Below, one piece after another: positions 1 through 7,376 of a stretch of DNA of 13,459 nucleotides; the first letter of the stretch is position 1, and the number at the start of each line of letters is the position of its first letter. Location: assembly GCA_030705665.1 (NCBI GenBank), contig JAUZQA010000037.1, positions 1 to 13,459 of the forward strand, in the 5' to 3' direction. Both the position numbers and the translations under genes were made by a program. Below the pieces are notes generated by a model. It was not told the origin of the DNA. It worked only from the letters and a program-made list of their open reading frames with translations, and ran no database searches. Origin of the DNA: Bacillota bacterium (GTDB taxonomy: Bacteria; Bacillota; Bacilli; Bacillales_B; DSM-18226).

Positions 1-5
1 CACTC

Positions 6-135
6 GTTGATTGGCGCGGAAGGCACGAAGACTCCTGCGGGAGTAAGGGGCTGGGGAGACCCCACAGGCGCTTCAGCGCCGAGGAGGCTCCCCGGCACGC
101 CCGCGGAAAGCGAAGTGCCTGGAGCGCCAATCAAC
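6..135. repeat. GC-rich palindromic intergenic repeat with 12-bp terminal inverted repeats
   Basis: The ends are perfect 12-bp inverted repeats, GTTGATTGGCGC at 6-17 and GCGCCAATCAAC at 124-135. Inside them, AGGCAC (21-26) pairs with GTGCCT (115-120), and the two helices are separated by a symmetric GGA/GGA internal loop (18-20, 121-123). The interior has a hairpin ACTCC-TGCG-GGAGT (31-44) and a longer arm in which GGGGAG (53-58) pairs with CTCCCC (88-93), capped by GGCGC-TTCA-GCGCC (67-80). The whole can fold as a branched structure on either strand. It is far richer in GC than its surroundings and has no convincing ORF. From memory it resembles the structured dispersed repeats between genes in many Bacillaceae genomes; copy number cannot be judged from one window. 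It could be a non-autonomous mobile element, a structured RNA or a REP-like element. Confidence 0.7.
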
Positions 136-207
136 AGACATGTTAAAAGCTGTTATACTAATAATTTTATAACAAATTAACGCGGTGAATTACTAAAGAA
201 ATTAAAT

Positions 208-247
208 AAAAAAGGAGGGGTTAGCCAAGGCTAACCCCTCCTTTTTT
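208..247. terminator. Bidirectional Rho-independent terminator
   Basis: GGAGGGGTTAGCC (214-226) pairs perfectly with GGCTAACCCCTCC (229-241). The stem is flanked by six A on the left (208-213) and six T on the right (242-247), so it can terminate transcription in both directions. It lies 2 bp beyond the stop codon of the minus-strand MFS gene and ends that transcript. Confidence 0.93.
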
Positions 248-249
248 AT

Positions 250-1611
250 TTACATCGCTTTATTTGATTCTACTTTTTTACCACTGTATGACTGGCTATC
301 AAAAGAGCTGTACCTTTCCTGAACGAGTAAATATCCTATTGCCGCAATAATACTTGGTACTGCAAATGTTGCAAAGGCGAGGTTGGGTCTAATCCCAGTC
401 GCAAGAATTAAGGCAATAACAGTTGGAGCAAGGATCGAGCCCATGCGCCCAATTGCCTGTGAGTAGCCCATTCCAGTTGTTCGAATATCCCGCGGATAAA
501 ATTCGGTAATATAAGGATTGGCTATATTCATCGCACCAACCGTGCAAGCCCCGCCGATACAAATTAAGATATAAAGGGCTACAGTATTATGTGTCATGCC
601 AAGGGCAACAAAGGTAAATGCTCCAATGAAAAACATGGTAACAAGCACTTTTCGATAGCCAACTTTTTCAGCAAAATAACCTCCGCCTAACGAACCGATA
701 ATCTGTCCGAAACATAGTACCAAATTAAAAGATAAACTCGAACTAATACTAAATCCCGTTTCTTGCATCATTTTTGGAAGCCAGGTATTTAACCCATATA
801 CGAGCATTAACGTGCAGAATACTGCAATCCAAAAGCAAATGGTGCTAAATGTCCTTTTATTTTTAAATAGCTTTGCAACTGGTGTTTTGTTAACGCCAAT
901 ATCAAATAACTTATACTGAAATTTGTCTTTTTCCGTATAATTCCCTTGCGGATCTACTTTATTGAGGATTTCGACAATCTTCTTTTTATTTTTTCTCTCC
1001 ATATAATAAGAAAGTGATTCAGGAAACATTTTAAAAAAGAGTGGAAGCCCCAATAATGGAATGGCAGCAATAAAATACAAAACACGCCAATCTTCATCTG
1101 AAGAAATAAGATACATACCCATTAAGGATGCTATAATTCCTCCTATTGAATATCCGCAATACATCAATGCAACAATAATCGCCCGATTTTTAATGGGAGA
1201 ATACTCTGTCATCATTGAAATAAGATTCGGAAGTAATGCGCCCATGCCAATTGCAGCTACAAAACGTAACATGGCAAAGATTTTTACATCAGGAGAAAAT
1301 CCTGCAGCAAAACTAAAAAGGCTGAAGAGAACCATTGAGATTACCATTATGTTTTTTCTGCCATAACGATCGGCAATTGGTGCCAAGAATAGGGCCCCCA
1401 ACATCATCCCAAACATTGTAAAACTACCCACTGCCCCAGACTGTAGCGAGGTAAAATGCAAATCTTTCATCATCCAAGGCAACCCTACACCGTACATTGC
1501 AATATCATACCCTTCAAAAGCAATGGCAAAAAAACACCAAATGAAAACTCCAAGATGAAAGCGATTAAACTTACTTTCATGAACCACGTCTGGAGCCACT
1601 ATACTACGCAT
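250..1611 (-). CDS. MFS transporter, aromatic acid:H+ symporter (AAHS)-like
   Basis: This is a 453-aa twelve-helix major facilitator, probably a proton symporter in the cytoplasmic membrane. The first helix carries EGYD (residues 33-36), close to the DGYD/DGFD motif of PcaK/BenK-type aromatic acid symporters. It is followed by the MFS motif A, whose DRYGRK is at 81-86. A basic central loop starting near residue 195 (PESLSYYMERKNKKK) joins the two six-helix halves, and the second half repeats a degenerate motif A (GGYFAEKVGYRK). The ATG at 1611 has an AGGGGG ribosome binding site six bases upstream. The length is usual for the family. It is monocistronic, with its own terminator just downstream, and divergent from the phosphodiesterase gene. 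The family call rests on motifs. The substrate (benzoate, hydroxybenzoate, another organic acid or a sugar acid) cannot be fixed, since no catabolic genes are adjacent. Confidence 0.85.
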   Translation of the reverse strand: MRSIVAPDVVHESKFNRFHLGVFIWCFFAIAFEGYDIAMYGVGLPWMMKDLHFTSLQSGAVGSFTMFGMMLGALFLAPIADRYGRKNIMVISMVLFSLFSFAAGFSPDVKIFAMLRFVAAIGMGALLPNLISMMTEYSPIKNRAIIVALMYCGYSIGGIIASLMGMYLISSDEDWRVLYFIAAIPLLGLPLFFKMFPESLSYYMERKNKKKIVEILNKVDPQGNYTEKDKFQYKLFDIGVNKTPVAKLFKNKRTFSTICFWIAVFCTLMLVYGLNTWLPKMMQETGFSISSSLSFNLVLCFGQIIGSLGGGYFAEKVGYRKVLVTMFFIGAFTFVALGMTHNTVALYILICIGGACTVGAMNIANPYITEFYPRDIRTTGMGYSQAIGRMGSILAPTVIALILATGIRPNLAFATFAVPSIIAAIGYLLVQERYSSFDSQSYSGKKVESNKAM

Positions 1612-1681
1612 CCTTATCCCCCTATTTATGTTTATATTTGATTAACACTAGTTTTTATATTATTCTGAATATTTAACTTCT

Positions 1682-1710
1682 ATTTTATAGAATAAATGAC
1701 ATATTGTCCA
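1682..1710 (-). promoter_or_regulatory. Putative SigA promoter of the AAHS-like transporter
   Basis: Read on the minus strand, TGGACA (1710-1705) is followed after 17 bases by TAAAAT (1687-1682), about 70 bp upstream of the MFS start codon. A perfect 10-bp palindrome, CAGTATACTG (1709-1718), abuts and slightly overlaps the -35 element and could be a regulator site. Both are inferred from sequence only. Confidence 0.45.
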
Positions 1711-1779
1711 GTATACTGCTCGATGATTTCTCTATGTGAGACATCCCTCCAAGATAAAAAAGCGCTAAAATTTCCTATT

Positions 1780-1805
1780 CTGTAGTAAAATGAAACTAAC
1801 TACAG
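1780..1805. promoter_or_regulatory. Inverted repeat in the leader of the phosphodiesterase gene
   Basis: CTGTAGT (1780-1786) and ACTACAG (1799-1805) form a perfect 7-bp inverted repeat with a 12-base spacer, ending 9 bp before the GGAGG ribosome binding site. A -10-like TAAAAT (1786-1791) overlaps the left arm, but no good -35 is visible. It could be an operator covering the promoter or a small leader hairpin. Confidence 0.35.
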
Positions 1806-1814
1806 TAACGCTTT

Positions 1815-1828
1815 GGAGGTTTTTTATG
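1815..1828 (+). promoter_or_regulatory. Ribosome binding site that fixes the start at 1826
   Basis: GGAGG at 1815-1819 is separated by six T from ATG at 1826. An in-frame ATG at 1790 has no ribosome binding site, lies inside the inverted-repeat leader and would add 12 residues unlike the family's N-terminus. The start at 1826 is therefore chosen. Confidence 0.85.
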
Positions 1829-3133
1829 AACCGACTGACCGAGCATTTAATTGTTGTTTCATTTGATTGCTTATCTGCTTTAGATATTCCAACCCTAAAA
1901 ACTCTCCCACACTTTCAAACGATTTTGCAAAATGGTGCCTATGTACAAAATGTAGAATCGATCTATCCATCTGTTACCTATCCTTGTCATGCCACCATTG
2001 TTACGGGGAATTATCCAAAACGCCATGGTGTGATGAATAATACCTTATTACAGCCAGGCAGACATTCTCCGGACTGGAATTGGTTTCGCCATTCGATTCA
2101 AGGAACTACATTATATGATGAAGTAAAGAAAGCCAAAATGACAACGGCTGCCCTATTGTGGCCTGTGACTGGAAAAGCGAATATTGATTATAATATGCCG
2201 GAGATTTTTGCCAATCGTCCATGGCACAATCAAATCCTTGTTTCCCTTTGCAGCGGAAGTCCCCTGTATCAACTTGATTTGAATCAACGTTTTGGCCATA
2301 TTCGGAACGGGCTCAAACAGCCTGAATTAGATGATTTTGTACTAGAATCAACTATTCACACCATCATTGCAAAAAAGCCCAATTTATTATTAGTACATTT
2401 TACTGACCTAGATACCCAACGCCATTATCACGGTTTTTCATCCCCTGAAGCATTTGCTGCTATCCATCGACACAATGATCGCCTGGGCAGAATCATCGAT
2501 GCCTTAAAGAAGGCGGAACTGGCTGAAAATTCCACCATCGTGGTCCTTGGTGACCATAGTGCATTAGATGAAGGGAAAGCCGTGAATCTCAATGTCCTCT
2601 TCCACCAACATCAGCTTATTACCACCAATTCAAAAGGGAAGGTTACGAATTGGCACGCATATTGTAAAAGCTGTGATGGATCTGCCTATATATATCTAAA
2701 AAACAAACATGATTCAAATACGTTTGAGATCGTTAGCGGGCTGTTACACTCATTGCTTAAAGAACCCCATTCTGGTATTGAATCTGTTCTGACTGGAGAA
2801 CAGGCGGCAGCAAAAGGTGCGGATGGTTCATGTGCATTTATGATTGAAGCCAAAAAAGGCTATTATTTTTTGGAAGATATAAGAGGAGAATTGATCAAAC
2901 CAATAACAGAAGCAGATATTCGGAGGGATAAAAAGTACACCGCAGCTGCGCATGGATATTCCCCTGAAAAAGATAACTACTCCACCATTTTTATTGCAGC
3001 TGGAAAAGGCATACGCCCCATCACAATGCCATTCATCCGCTTGATTGATGAAGGACCAACACTTGCAAGGCTTCTAGGAGTACAACTTGGTGACACAGAT
3101 GGGAGAATCATAGAGGAGATTTTAACCATTTAG
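1826..3133 (+). CDS. Alkaline phosphatase superfamily protein, nucleotide pyrophosphatase/phosphodiesterase type
   Basis: This 435-aa protein belongs to the type I phosphodiesterase/nucleotide pyrophosphatase branch (PF01663) of the alkaline phosphatase superfamily, two-metal enzymes that hydrolyse phosphodiester or phosphomonoester bonds. The core motifs are visible in order. SFD gives metal ligand D14; YPSVTYPCH holds the predicted nucleophile T51; TGNYPKRHG follows at 60-68. The DLDTQRH segment supplies D196 and H200, GDH supplies D243 and H244, and AAHGYSP supplies H376. All expected metal ligands are present, so the enzyme should be active. There is no signal peptide or membrane helix, so it is predicted to be cytoplasmic. 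Its stop lies 21 bp before the UMF1 transporter, suggesting co-transcription. The natural substrate is unknown: nucleotides, phosphonoacetate-like compounds or glycerophosphodiesters are all possible in this branch. Confidence 0.87.
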   Translation: MNRLTEHLIVVSFDCLSALDIPTLKTLPHFQTILQNGAYVQNVESIYPSVTYPCHATIVTGNYPKRHGVMNNTLLQPGRHSPDWNWFRHSIQGTTLYDEVKKAKMTTAALLWPVTGKANIDYNMPEIFANRPWHNQILVSLCSGSPLYQLDLNQRFGHIRNGLKQPELDDFVLESTIHTIIAKKPNLLLVHFTDLDTQRHYHGFSSPEAFAAIHRHNDRLGRIIDALKKAELAENSTIVVLGDHSALDEGKAVNLNVLFHQHQLITTNSKGKVTNWHAYCKSCDGSAYIYLKNKHDSNTFEIVSGLLHSLLKEPHSGIESVLTGEQAAAKGADGSCAFMIEAKKGYYFLEDIRGELIKPITEADIRRDKKYTAAAHGYSPEKDNYSTIFIAAGKGIRPITMPFIRLIDEGPTLARLLGVQLGDTDGRIIEEILTI

Positions 3134-3154
3134 AAAGACTAAGGGGGAAAAGGA

Positions 3155-4444
3155 ATGAGCAGGCTGACAAAGCAAGAAAAAAGCTGGGTTTTTTATGACT
3201 GGGCGAACTCTGTTTATTCGATTTTGATTACAACTGCGATCTTTCCATTGTATTTCAAAGCAGCAGCCAAAGAATCAGGGCTTGCTGCCGCTACTTCAAC
3301 CGCCTATTGGGGCTATGCAAATTCACTTGCAACCTTGCTAATCTCCATTTGTGCACCGATTTTAGGAACAATTGGTGATTATAAAGGGTTTAAGAAACGA
3401 TTTTTCAGCTTTTTCTTTGGTCTTGGAATCGTGTTTACACTAATCCTTGTTGTGATTCCCTCAAATCAATGGCTTATTCTATTAATATGTTATATGTTGA
3501 CTGTCATTGGTTTTGCAGGTGCTAATATTTTCTACGATGCTTTTTTGGTCGATGTTACAACCGAAGAGCGGATGAATCGAATCTCATCGAGAGGATTTGC
3601 CATGGGATATATTGGCAGCACCATTCCTTTTATTATTAGTATCGCCCTCATTATTTTGTCTCAGCAAAAAGTGCTCCCCTTATCTGTTACAACTGCCAGT
3701 CAAGCAGCCTTTGCGATAACCGCTTTATGGTGGGGCTTGTTTACCATCCCAATGCTTAAAAATGTACAGCAAAACTATTATATTGAGGTGACACCAAAGC
3801 CGATTTCCAGTTCCTTCAAACGAATGCTCGATACAATTAAAAATATTAAATCTTACCGCTCCTTATTTCTATTTTTAGTAGCTTATTTCTTTTATATTGA
3901 CGGAGTTGATACTGTCATTACGATGTCAACTGCGTATGGTTCCGATTTAGGCATCAGTTCGCAAAATCTGCTGATAATCCTCTTTGCCACTCAGGTTGTC
4001 GCTGCCCCATTTGCCATGCTTTATGGTAAATTAGCGGAAAAATTCAAAAGCAAAACGATGCTGCTCGTTGGTATTTTCGTTTACATCGTCATATGCACGT
4101 ATGCCTATTTCTTAAAAACCGCCCTCGATTTTTGGATCTTAGCCATGCTTGTTGCTTCCTCACAAGGGGGAATTCAGGCACTTAGCCGGGCCTATTTTGC
4201 CCGACTTGTTCCAAAGGAAAATGCAAATGAGTTCTTTGGCTTCTATAATATCTTTTACAAATTTGCTGCAATCTTAGGCCCTTTTTTGGTTGGGGTCACA
4301 GCCCAGCTTACAGGGAATACCAACAGTGGAGTATTCAGTCTTATCCTTTTATTTATTATCGGTGGAATCATTCTCCTGCGGGTACCCGAAACAAGCAAGA
4401 TTCCATCTTCGCATTCGAACCGTAATTTAACTTCTCACAACTAG
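3155..4444 (+). CDS. UMF1/Atg22-like MFS transporter
   Basis: This is a 429-aa membrane protein of about twelve helices, matching the bacterial UMF1 branch of the major facilitators (Atg22-like, PF11700), as in B. subtilis YxiO, which is of nearly the same length. The diagnostic N-terminal signature WVFYDWANSVYS lies at residues 11-22. A motif-A-like loop, GTIGDYKGFKKR, follows the second helix, and SQGGIQALSRAYFARLVP is the conserved late segment of this family. The ATG at 3155 has an AGGGGG ribosome binding site 7-8 bases upstream. The gene starts 21 bp after the phosphodiesterase stop and shares its transcript, so the pair may take up and hydrolyse, or release and export, a common compound. 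Bacterial UMF1 substrates are poorly known; the yeast relative Atg22 is a vacuolar amino acid effluxer. No substrate is assigned. Confidence 0.87.
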   Translation: MSRLTKQEKSWVFYDWANSVYSILITTAIFPLYFKAAAKESGLAAATSTAYWGYANSLATLLISICAPILGTIGDYKGFKKRFFSFFFGLGIVFTLILVVIPSNQWLILLICYMLTVIGFAGANIFYDAFLVDVTTEERMNRISSRGFAMGYIGSTIPFIISIALIILSQQKVLPLSVTTASQAAFAITALWWGLFTIPMLKNVQQNYYIEVTPKPISSSFKRMLDTIKNIKSYRSLFLFLVAYFFYIDGVDTVITMSTAYGSDLGISSQNLLIILFATQVVAAPFAMLYGKLAEKFKSKTMLLVGIFVYIVICTYAYFLKTALDFWILAMLVASSQGGIQALSRAYFARLVPKENANEFFGFYNIFYKFAAILGPFLVGVTAQLTGNTNSGVFSLILLFIIGGIILLRVPETSKIPSSHSNRNLTSHN

Positions 4445-4460
4445 CAGCTTCCCATCGAAA

Positions 4461-4487
4461 AAAAGGCTTGGATAATCCAAGCCTTTT
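4461..4487. terminator. Bidirectional terminator between convergent UMF1 and PBP1A genes
   Basis: AAAAGGCTTGGA (4461-4472) pairs perfectly with TCCAAGCCTTTT (4476-4487) around a three-base TAA loop. A-rich and T-rich flanks let it work for both the plus-strand UMF1 gene (stop 4442-4444) and the minus-strand PBP gene. The PBP stop codon (4488-4486) lies at the foot of the stem. Confidence 0.9.
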
Positions 4488-6666
4488 AACCATGGTTATG
4501 CTTTCCTTTATTTGGTTTACTTTTTGGTCCATCTTGTTTAAACTTTGGTCCATGTTCATTAAATTTTGGTCCATCTTGTTGTTGTTGATCACCATTATTA
4601 TTCCCACTATTATCAAATGGGTTATCATTTTGAACCGGTGGGACATATTTATCTTTTGATCCCTTAATGTATAGTTCATTATTAAAATTGTATACGTCAC
4701 TTGGCTGCTGAAAACTGCTTTGGTCTGTAGCTAGTGCTTGCATCATAGCTCTAAACATTTGCTGCGAAATTTTAGTCGTATCGCCCAACATATAGTTGCC
4801 TGTACCGTTTTTAGGATATCCAGTCCAAACAGCCATTGTGTACTGCGGTGTATACCCAGCGAACCAGCTATCATTTGTTGCATTGGATGGGTATCCAAAT
4901 TGTGCACTTGTTTTTTCATCAAAATTAGTTGTGCCCGTCTTCCCTGCAACATCTAAGCCTGGGACATTAGCTGCCGTCCCCGTACCCGAGTTAACAACGG
5001 TCCTTAACATATCTGTTACCATATAGGCCGTGTAGTCATGCATGACACGGGTTGTTTTCGGCGTGAAATCAATGACCGTTCCATCCGATAAGACAACTTT
5101 CTGAACAAAATGCGGTTTATTGTAAACCCCTTTATTTCCAAATGCACTGTAGGCTCCTGCCATCTCCAATGGATTCACGGTATTACTTCCAATCGCAGTT
5201 GATTCATAAACCTTATTATGATCAAATGTAATCCCTAGATTTTCGGCAAACGTTTTGGCTTTTCCAATCCCTACTTCCCGCAACGTCAGCAAAGCAGGAA
5301 TATTGTATGAATACTGAAGTGCAGTTCTAATCGACAACATCCCATGATATTGATGATCCCAGTTCGATATTGACTGACCATTTGAGTATGTTGTCTCCTG
5401 GTCATTAATTTGGTGCGCAGTAGACCATTTTAAATTTTCAATAGCCGGTCCATAATCAAAAATTGGCTTAAAGGAAGAACCCGGCTGACGATTCATATCA
5501 ATCGCAAAGTTGTTTCCCCGGAAGGATGCTTGATAATTATTGCGGCCGCTTCCTATTGCCCGAACTTCACCAGTTTTTGTATCTAAAAAGACAAAAGCTC
5601 CTTGAAATTGATCATTTGGATAAGAAATGATTGTATTGGTGTTCATTATTTTGTCAGCATAATTCTGTGCTTTTGGATCTAAAGTTGTATAAATAGAAAG
5701 TCCATCAGTGCTGATATCAACATTTTTTAGCTTTCCTTCTACTTCTTTTACGGCAGCATCCAAAAATCCTTCATACGGCATACCTTGATCCGCTTTTGTA
5801 ACAAGTCCTTCCGTTATAGGAACTTTCATGGCATCCTGCATTTGCTTCTTCGTAATATACCCTTGTTTATACATAGAACTCAAAACAACATTACGGCGGT
5901 TTGTTGCCACTTTTTGATGCTCCGGTTTGGTCGGATCATAAGCACTTGGGCTTTGTGGCAGTCCTGCCAACATAGCCGCTTCGGGAAGCGTTAATTTATT
6001 TAAGCTATTAGCATCGATTCCGTAATAAATGTTTGCAGCAGCGGCAACCCCGTACGCCCCATCACCAAGGTAGATTTTATTTAAATACATCATTAAGATT
6101 TGATGTTTTGAATATTTTTGCTCCAGCTGATAGGCCAGGCTCCATTCCTGGACTTTTCGTTTTATTGTTTTCTGAGGGGTCAAAAAGGAGTTTTTTATAA
6201 CTTGCTGCGTTATGGTACTCCCGCCTTGGGCTCCAAAATGACCTGTCAGGTTCTCAAATATTGCCCTGGCCGTTCCTTTAAAATCAATCCCACCGTGTTC
6301 ATAAAAATGGGCATCCTCTGTGGCAATAAAAGCATGCTCGAGCATTTTAGGGACCTGATTATAGGAAATCTTTGTTCTCTTTTCTTTGCCATATTCATAA
6401 AGGAAATTGCCGTCTTTATCGTAAAATTTTGTTGATAATGGCAATTCTAGTTTTGACGGATCTAATTTAGGCGCATCCTTAATCATTGTTGCGAACGTTG
6501 CTCCACCTATTCCAACAGATATAACACAAAGTACCACTAAGAAAATGATCACTTTTTTTAATAAAGAACCTGCTTTAGGAGAACTATTCCTTTTTTGCTG
6601 GTTTTGTTTTGTTTTTTCGGCTTGTTTTCGTTCCTGACGATAACGATACGATTCTTCTGTCATCAT
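4486..6666 (-). CDS. Bifunctional class A penicillin-binding protein (PBP1A/PonA-like)
   Basis: This 726-aa inner-membrane enzyme polymerises lipid II into glycan strands and cross-links the peptides. A basic, charged cytoplasmic tail (1-37) precedes one membrane anchor (about 38-61). The GT51 glycosyltransferase domain shows ATEDAHFYEH with catalytic E117, GGSTITQQ (148-155) and RKVQEW with E174. The transpeptidase domain has nucleophile S397 in SSFK (SxxK, K400), SYN (453-455) and KTG (576-578), so all key residues are intact. The N-terminus resembles B. subtilis PonA, but the protein is clearly shorter than the 914-aa PonA. Instead it ends in an Asn/Gln/Gly-rich linker and three tandem seven-residue repeats (698-718). 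Adjacent ATG codons follow a GGAGAGGT ribosome binding site; the first is used here. Whether this is the main vegetative enzyme or a paralogue cannot be told from the window. Confidence 0.95.
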   Translation of the reverse strand: MMTEESYRYRQERKQAEKTKQNQQKRNSSPKAGSLLKKVIIFLVVLCVISVGIGGATFATMIKDAPKLDPSKLELPLSTKFYDKDGNFLYEYGKEKRTKISYNQVPKMLEHAFIATEDAHFYEHGGIDFKGTARAIFENLTGHFGAQGGSTITQQVIKNSFLTPQKTIKRKVQEWSLAYQLEQKYSKHQILMMYLNKIYLGDGAYGVAAAANIYYGIDANSLNKLTLPEAAMLAGLPQSPSAYDPTKPEHQKVATNRRNVVLSSMYKQGYITKKQMQDAMKVPITEGLVTKADQGMPYEGFLDAAVKEVEGKLKNVDISTDGLSIYTTLDPKAQNYADKIMNTNTIISYPNDQFQGAFVFLDTKTGEVRAIGSGRNNYQASFRGNNFAIDMNRQPGSSFKPIFDYGPAIENLKWSTAHQINDQETTYSNGQSISNWDHQYHGMLSIRTALQYSYNIPALLTLREVGIGKAKTFAENLGITFDHNKVYESTAIGSNTVNPLEMAGAYSAFGNKGVYNKPHFVQKVVLSDGTVIDFTPKTTRVMHDYTAYMVTDMLRTVVNSGTGTAANVPGLDVAGKTGTTNFDEKTSAQFGYPSNATNDSWFAGYTPQYTMAVWTGYPKNGTGNYMLGDTTKISQQMFRAMMQALATDQSSFQQPSDVYNFNNELYIKGSKDKYVPPVQNDNPFDNSGNNNGDQQQQDGPKFNEHGPKFKQDGPKSKPNKGKHNHG
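4512..4574 (-). repeat. Three tandem 21-bp units encoding xGPK(F/S) heptads at the PBP C-terminus
   Basis: The core GGTCCAT of the plus strand recurs at 4526, 4547 and 4568, exactly 21 bp apart. The repeats encode DGPKFNE, HGPKFKQ and DGPKSKP (residues 698-718), followed by a Lys/His/Gly tail. Being in frame and multiples of three, the array can change length without disrupting the protein. Confidence 0.8.
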
Positions 6667-6730
6667 TTACCTCTCCAATATGTGTAAAGTATTCTAAGCT
6701 GTAAAATTAAAAACTAGAATAAAATAATAA

Positions 6731-6964
6731 TCAGTTAAAGTGATAGGTAGACATCGGCTGTTCGTCCATTACCCGAATGTAACGAATTGACGAAGAGTTA
6801 ATCCAATAATTTCCATGTTCACCTTTCGCAATATAATACGACTGCTTGGCAATTTTATTTAATATTTCTTGGACAACCTCTTCCTTTTTAACATCCCAAT
6901 CTTTAATAATTTTCTCTCTTCTAATTTCATTCTCCAAAGTGTAGCAAACAACAAATTCCTTCAC
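6731..6964 (-). CDS. Hypothetical small protein (77 aa)
   Basis: I do not recognise this protein. It is soluble, charged and rich in Lys, Glu and Ile, with no signal peptide, membrane helix or cysteine cluster. A probable helix spans residues 17-43 (many K/E/I), then a short strand-like stretch YWINSSSIRYIRV (53-65). The start is GTG at 6964, with a GGAG ribosome binding site 9 bases upstream. It lies 64 bp upstream of the PBP gene on the same strand with no terminator between, so the two may be co-transcribed. The opposite strand has no comparable frame here. It reads as a real gene because it has a ribosome binding site and a plausible folded-protein composition. Confidence 0.65.
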   Translation of the reverse strand: MKEFVVCYTLENEIRREKIIKDWDVKKEEVVQEILNKIAKQSYYIAKGEHGNYWINSSSIRYIRVMDEQPMSTYHFN

Positions 6965-7155
6965 ACTATTTCTCTCCTATTCTCTTTCTATAGATCAAAT
7001 TGTTAAGTGAACGACATTTAGGACATTCATTAATTATTTATATCTTCAATAAATACAAAATCAAAAGATGGAATCAGTATTTTTATTAAAAATTGCTCTT
7101 GAAACCTTTAATACTATTTCGATAGAAAGTATATTTTTTAGGGGGTACTAAAATT

Positions 7156-7193
7156 TTTCATTTTTTTTAAAATTTTTGGTAAAAAAAATGAAA
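7156..7193. repeat. Perfect 13-bp AT-rich inverted repeat
   Basis: TTTCATTTTTTTT (7156-7168) and AAAAAAAATGAAA (7181-7193) are exact inverted copies with a 12-base spacer. The right arm is shared with the tail and foot of the terminator at 7181-7216. It may be an alternative fold of that terminator, or chance in a very AT-rich stretch. Confidence 0.5.
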
Positions 7194-7216
7194 CGAGCAC
7201 ATTATTGGCTCGCTTC
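7181..7216 (-). terminator. Minus-strand Rho-independent terminator
   Basis: On the minus strand GAAGCGAGC (7216-7208) pairs with GCTCGTTTC (7198-7190), nine pairs including one G-U, around a nine-base loop. It is followed directly by A and eight T (7189-7181). On the plus strand the G-U becomes an A-C mismatch and no T-run follows, so it is directional. The nearest minus-strand gene feeding into it is the two-domain GerP-like gene ending at 7778, which would require transcription antisense through the GerPC-like gene. Confidence 0.6.
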
Positions 7217-7299
7217 GTGTTAATCATTTCCTATATCCCCTATACCAATGGGACATAATATCCAATGTTCTTTACTCATTCCCATAGACCTTTATTTGG

Positions 7300-7326
7300 T
7301 ATACTAAGTCCTAGTATAATAGCATA
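7300..7326 (+). promoter_or_regulatory. Candidate promoter/operator region of the GerPC-like gene
   Basis: TATACTA (7300-7306) and TAGTATA (7312-7318) are a perfect inverted repeat with a 5-base spacer. A TATAAT (7315-7320) overlaps its right arm, but its -35 is poor. Just after it, CATAGATTT (7323-7331) matches most of the SigK -10 pattern, with an AC 18 bases upstream (7303-7304), slightly too far. Either polymerase form is possible; the call is weak. Confidence 0.3.
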
Positions 7327-7376
7327 GATTTTAATTGTACCAATCGTGTTTAAAAATTTTCAAAGGTGGGGAGTTT

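Larger units (their letters stand above)
6965..7376. other. 412-bp AT-rich intergenic region between the 77-aa gene and the GerPC-like gene
   Basis: No gene of convincing size is present. The region holds a minus-strand terminator (7181-7216), a perfect 13-bp inverted repeat that partly overlaps it (7156-7193), a TATACTA/TAGTATA inverted repeat (7300-7318) overlapping a TATAAT box, and the leader of the GerPC-like gene. Promoter elements for the minus-strand 77-aa gene should lie near 6985-7030, but none stands out. Confidence 0.6.

Noticed and set aside
1790..1825. Upstream in-frame ATG extending the phosphodiesterase by 12 residues
   Set aside because: It has no ribosome binding site and lies within the inverted repeat and promoter-like sequence, whereas ATG at 1826 has GGAGG at ideal spacing.
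4368..4700. 110-aa minus-strand frame over the PBP C-terminal tail and the end of the UMF1 gene
   Set aside because: It is out of frame with the PBP, crosses the terminator, and has low-complexity composition produced by the 21-bp repeats read in another frame.
7188..7223. Eleven-codon ORF beginning ATGAAACGAGC inside the terminator hairpin
   Set aside because: It has no ribosome binding site and lies entirely within the stem-loop.
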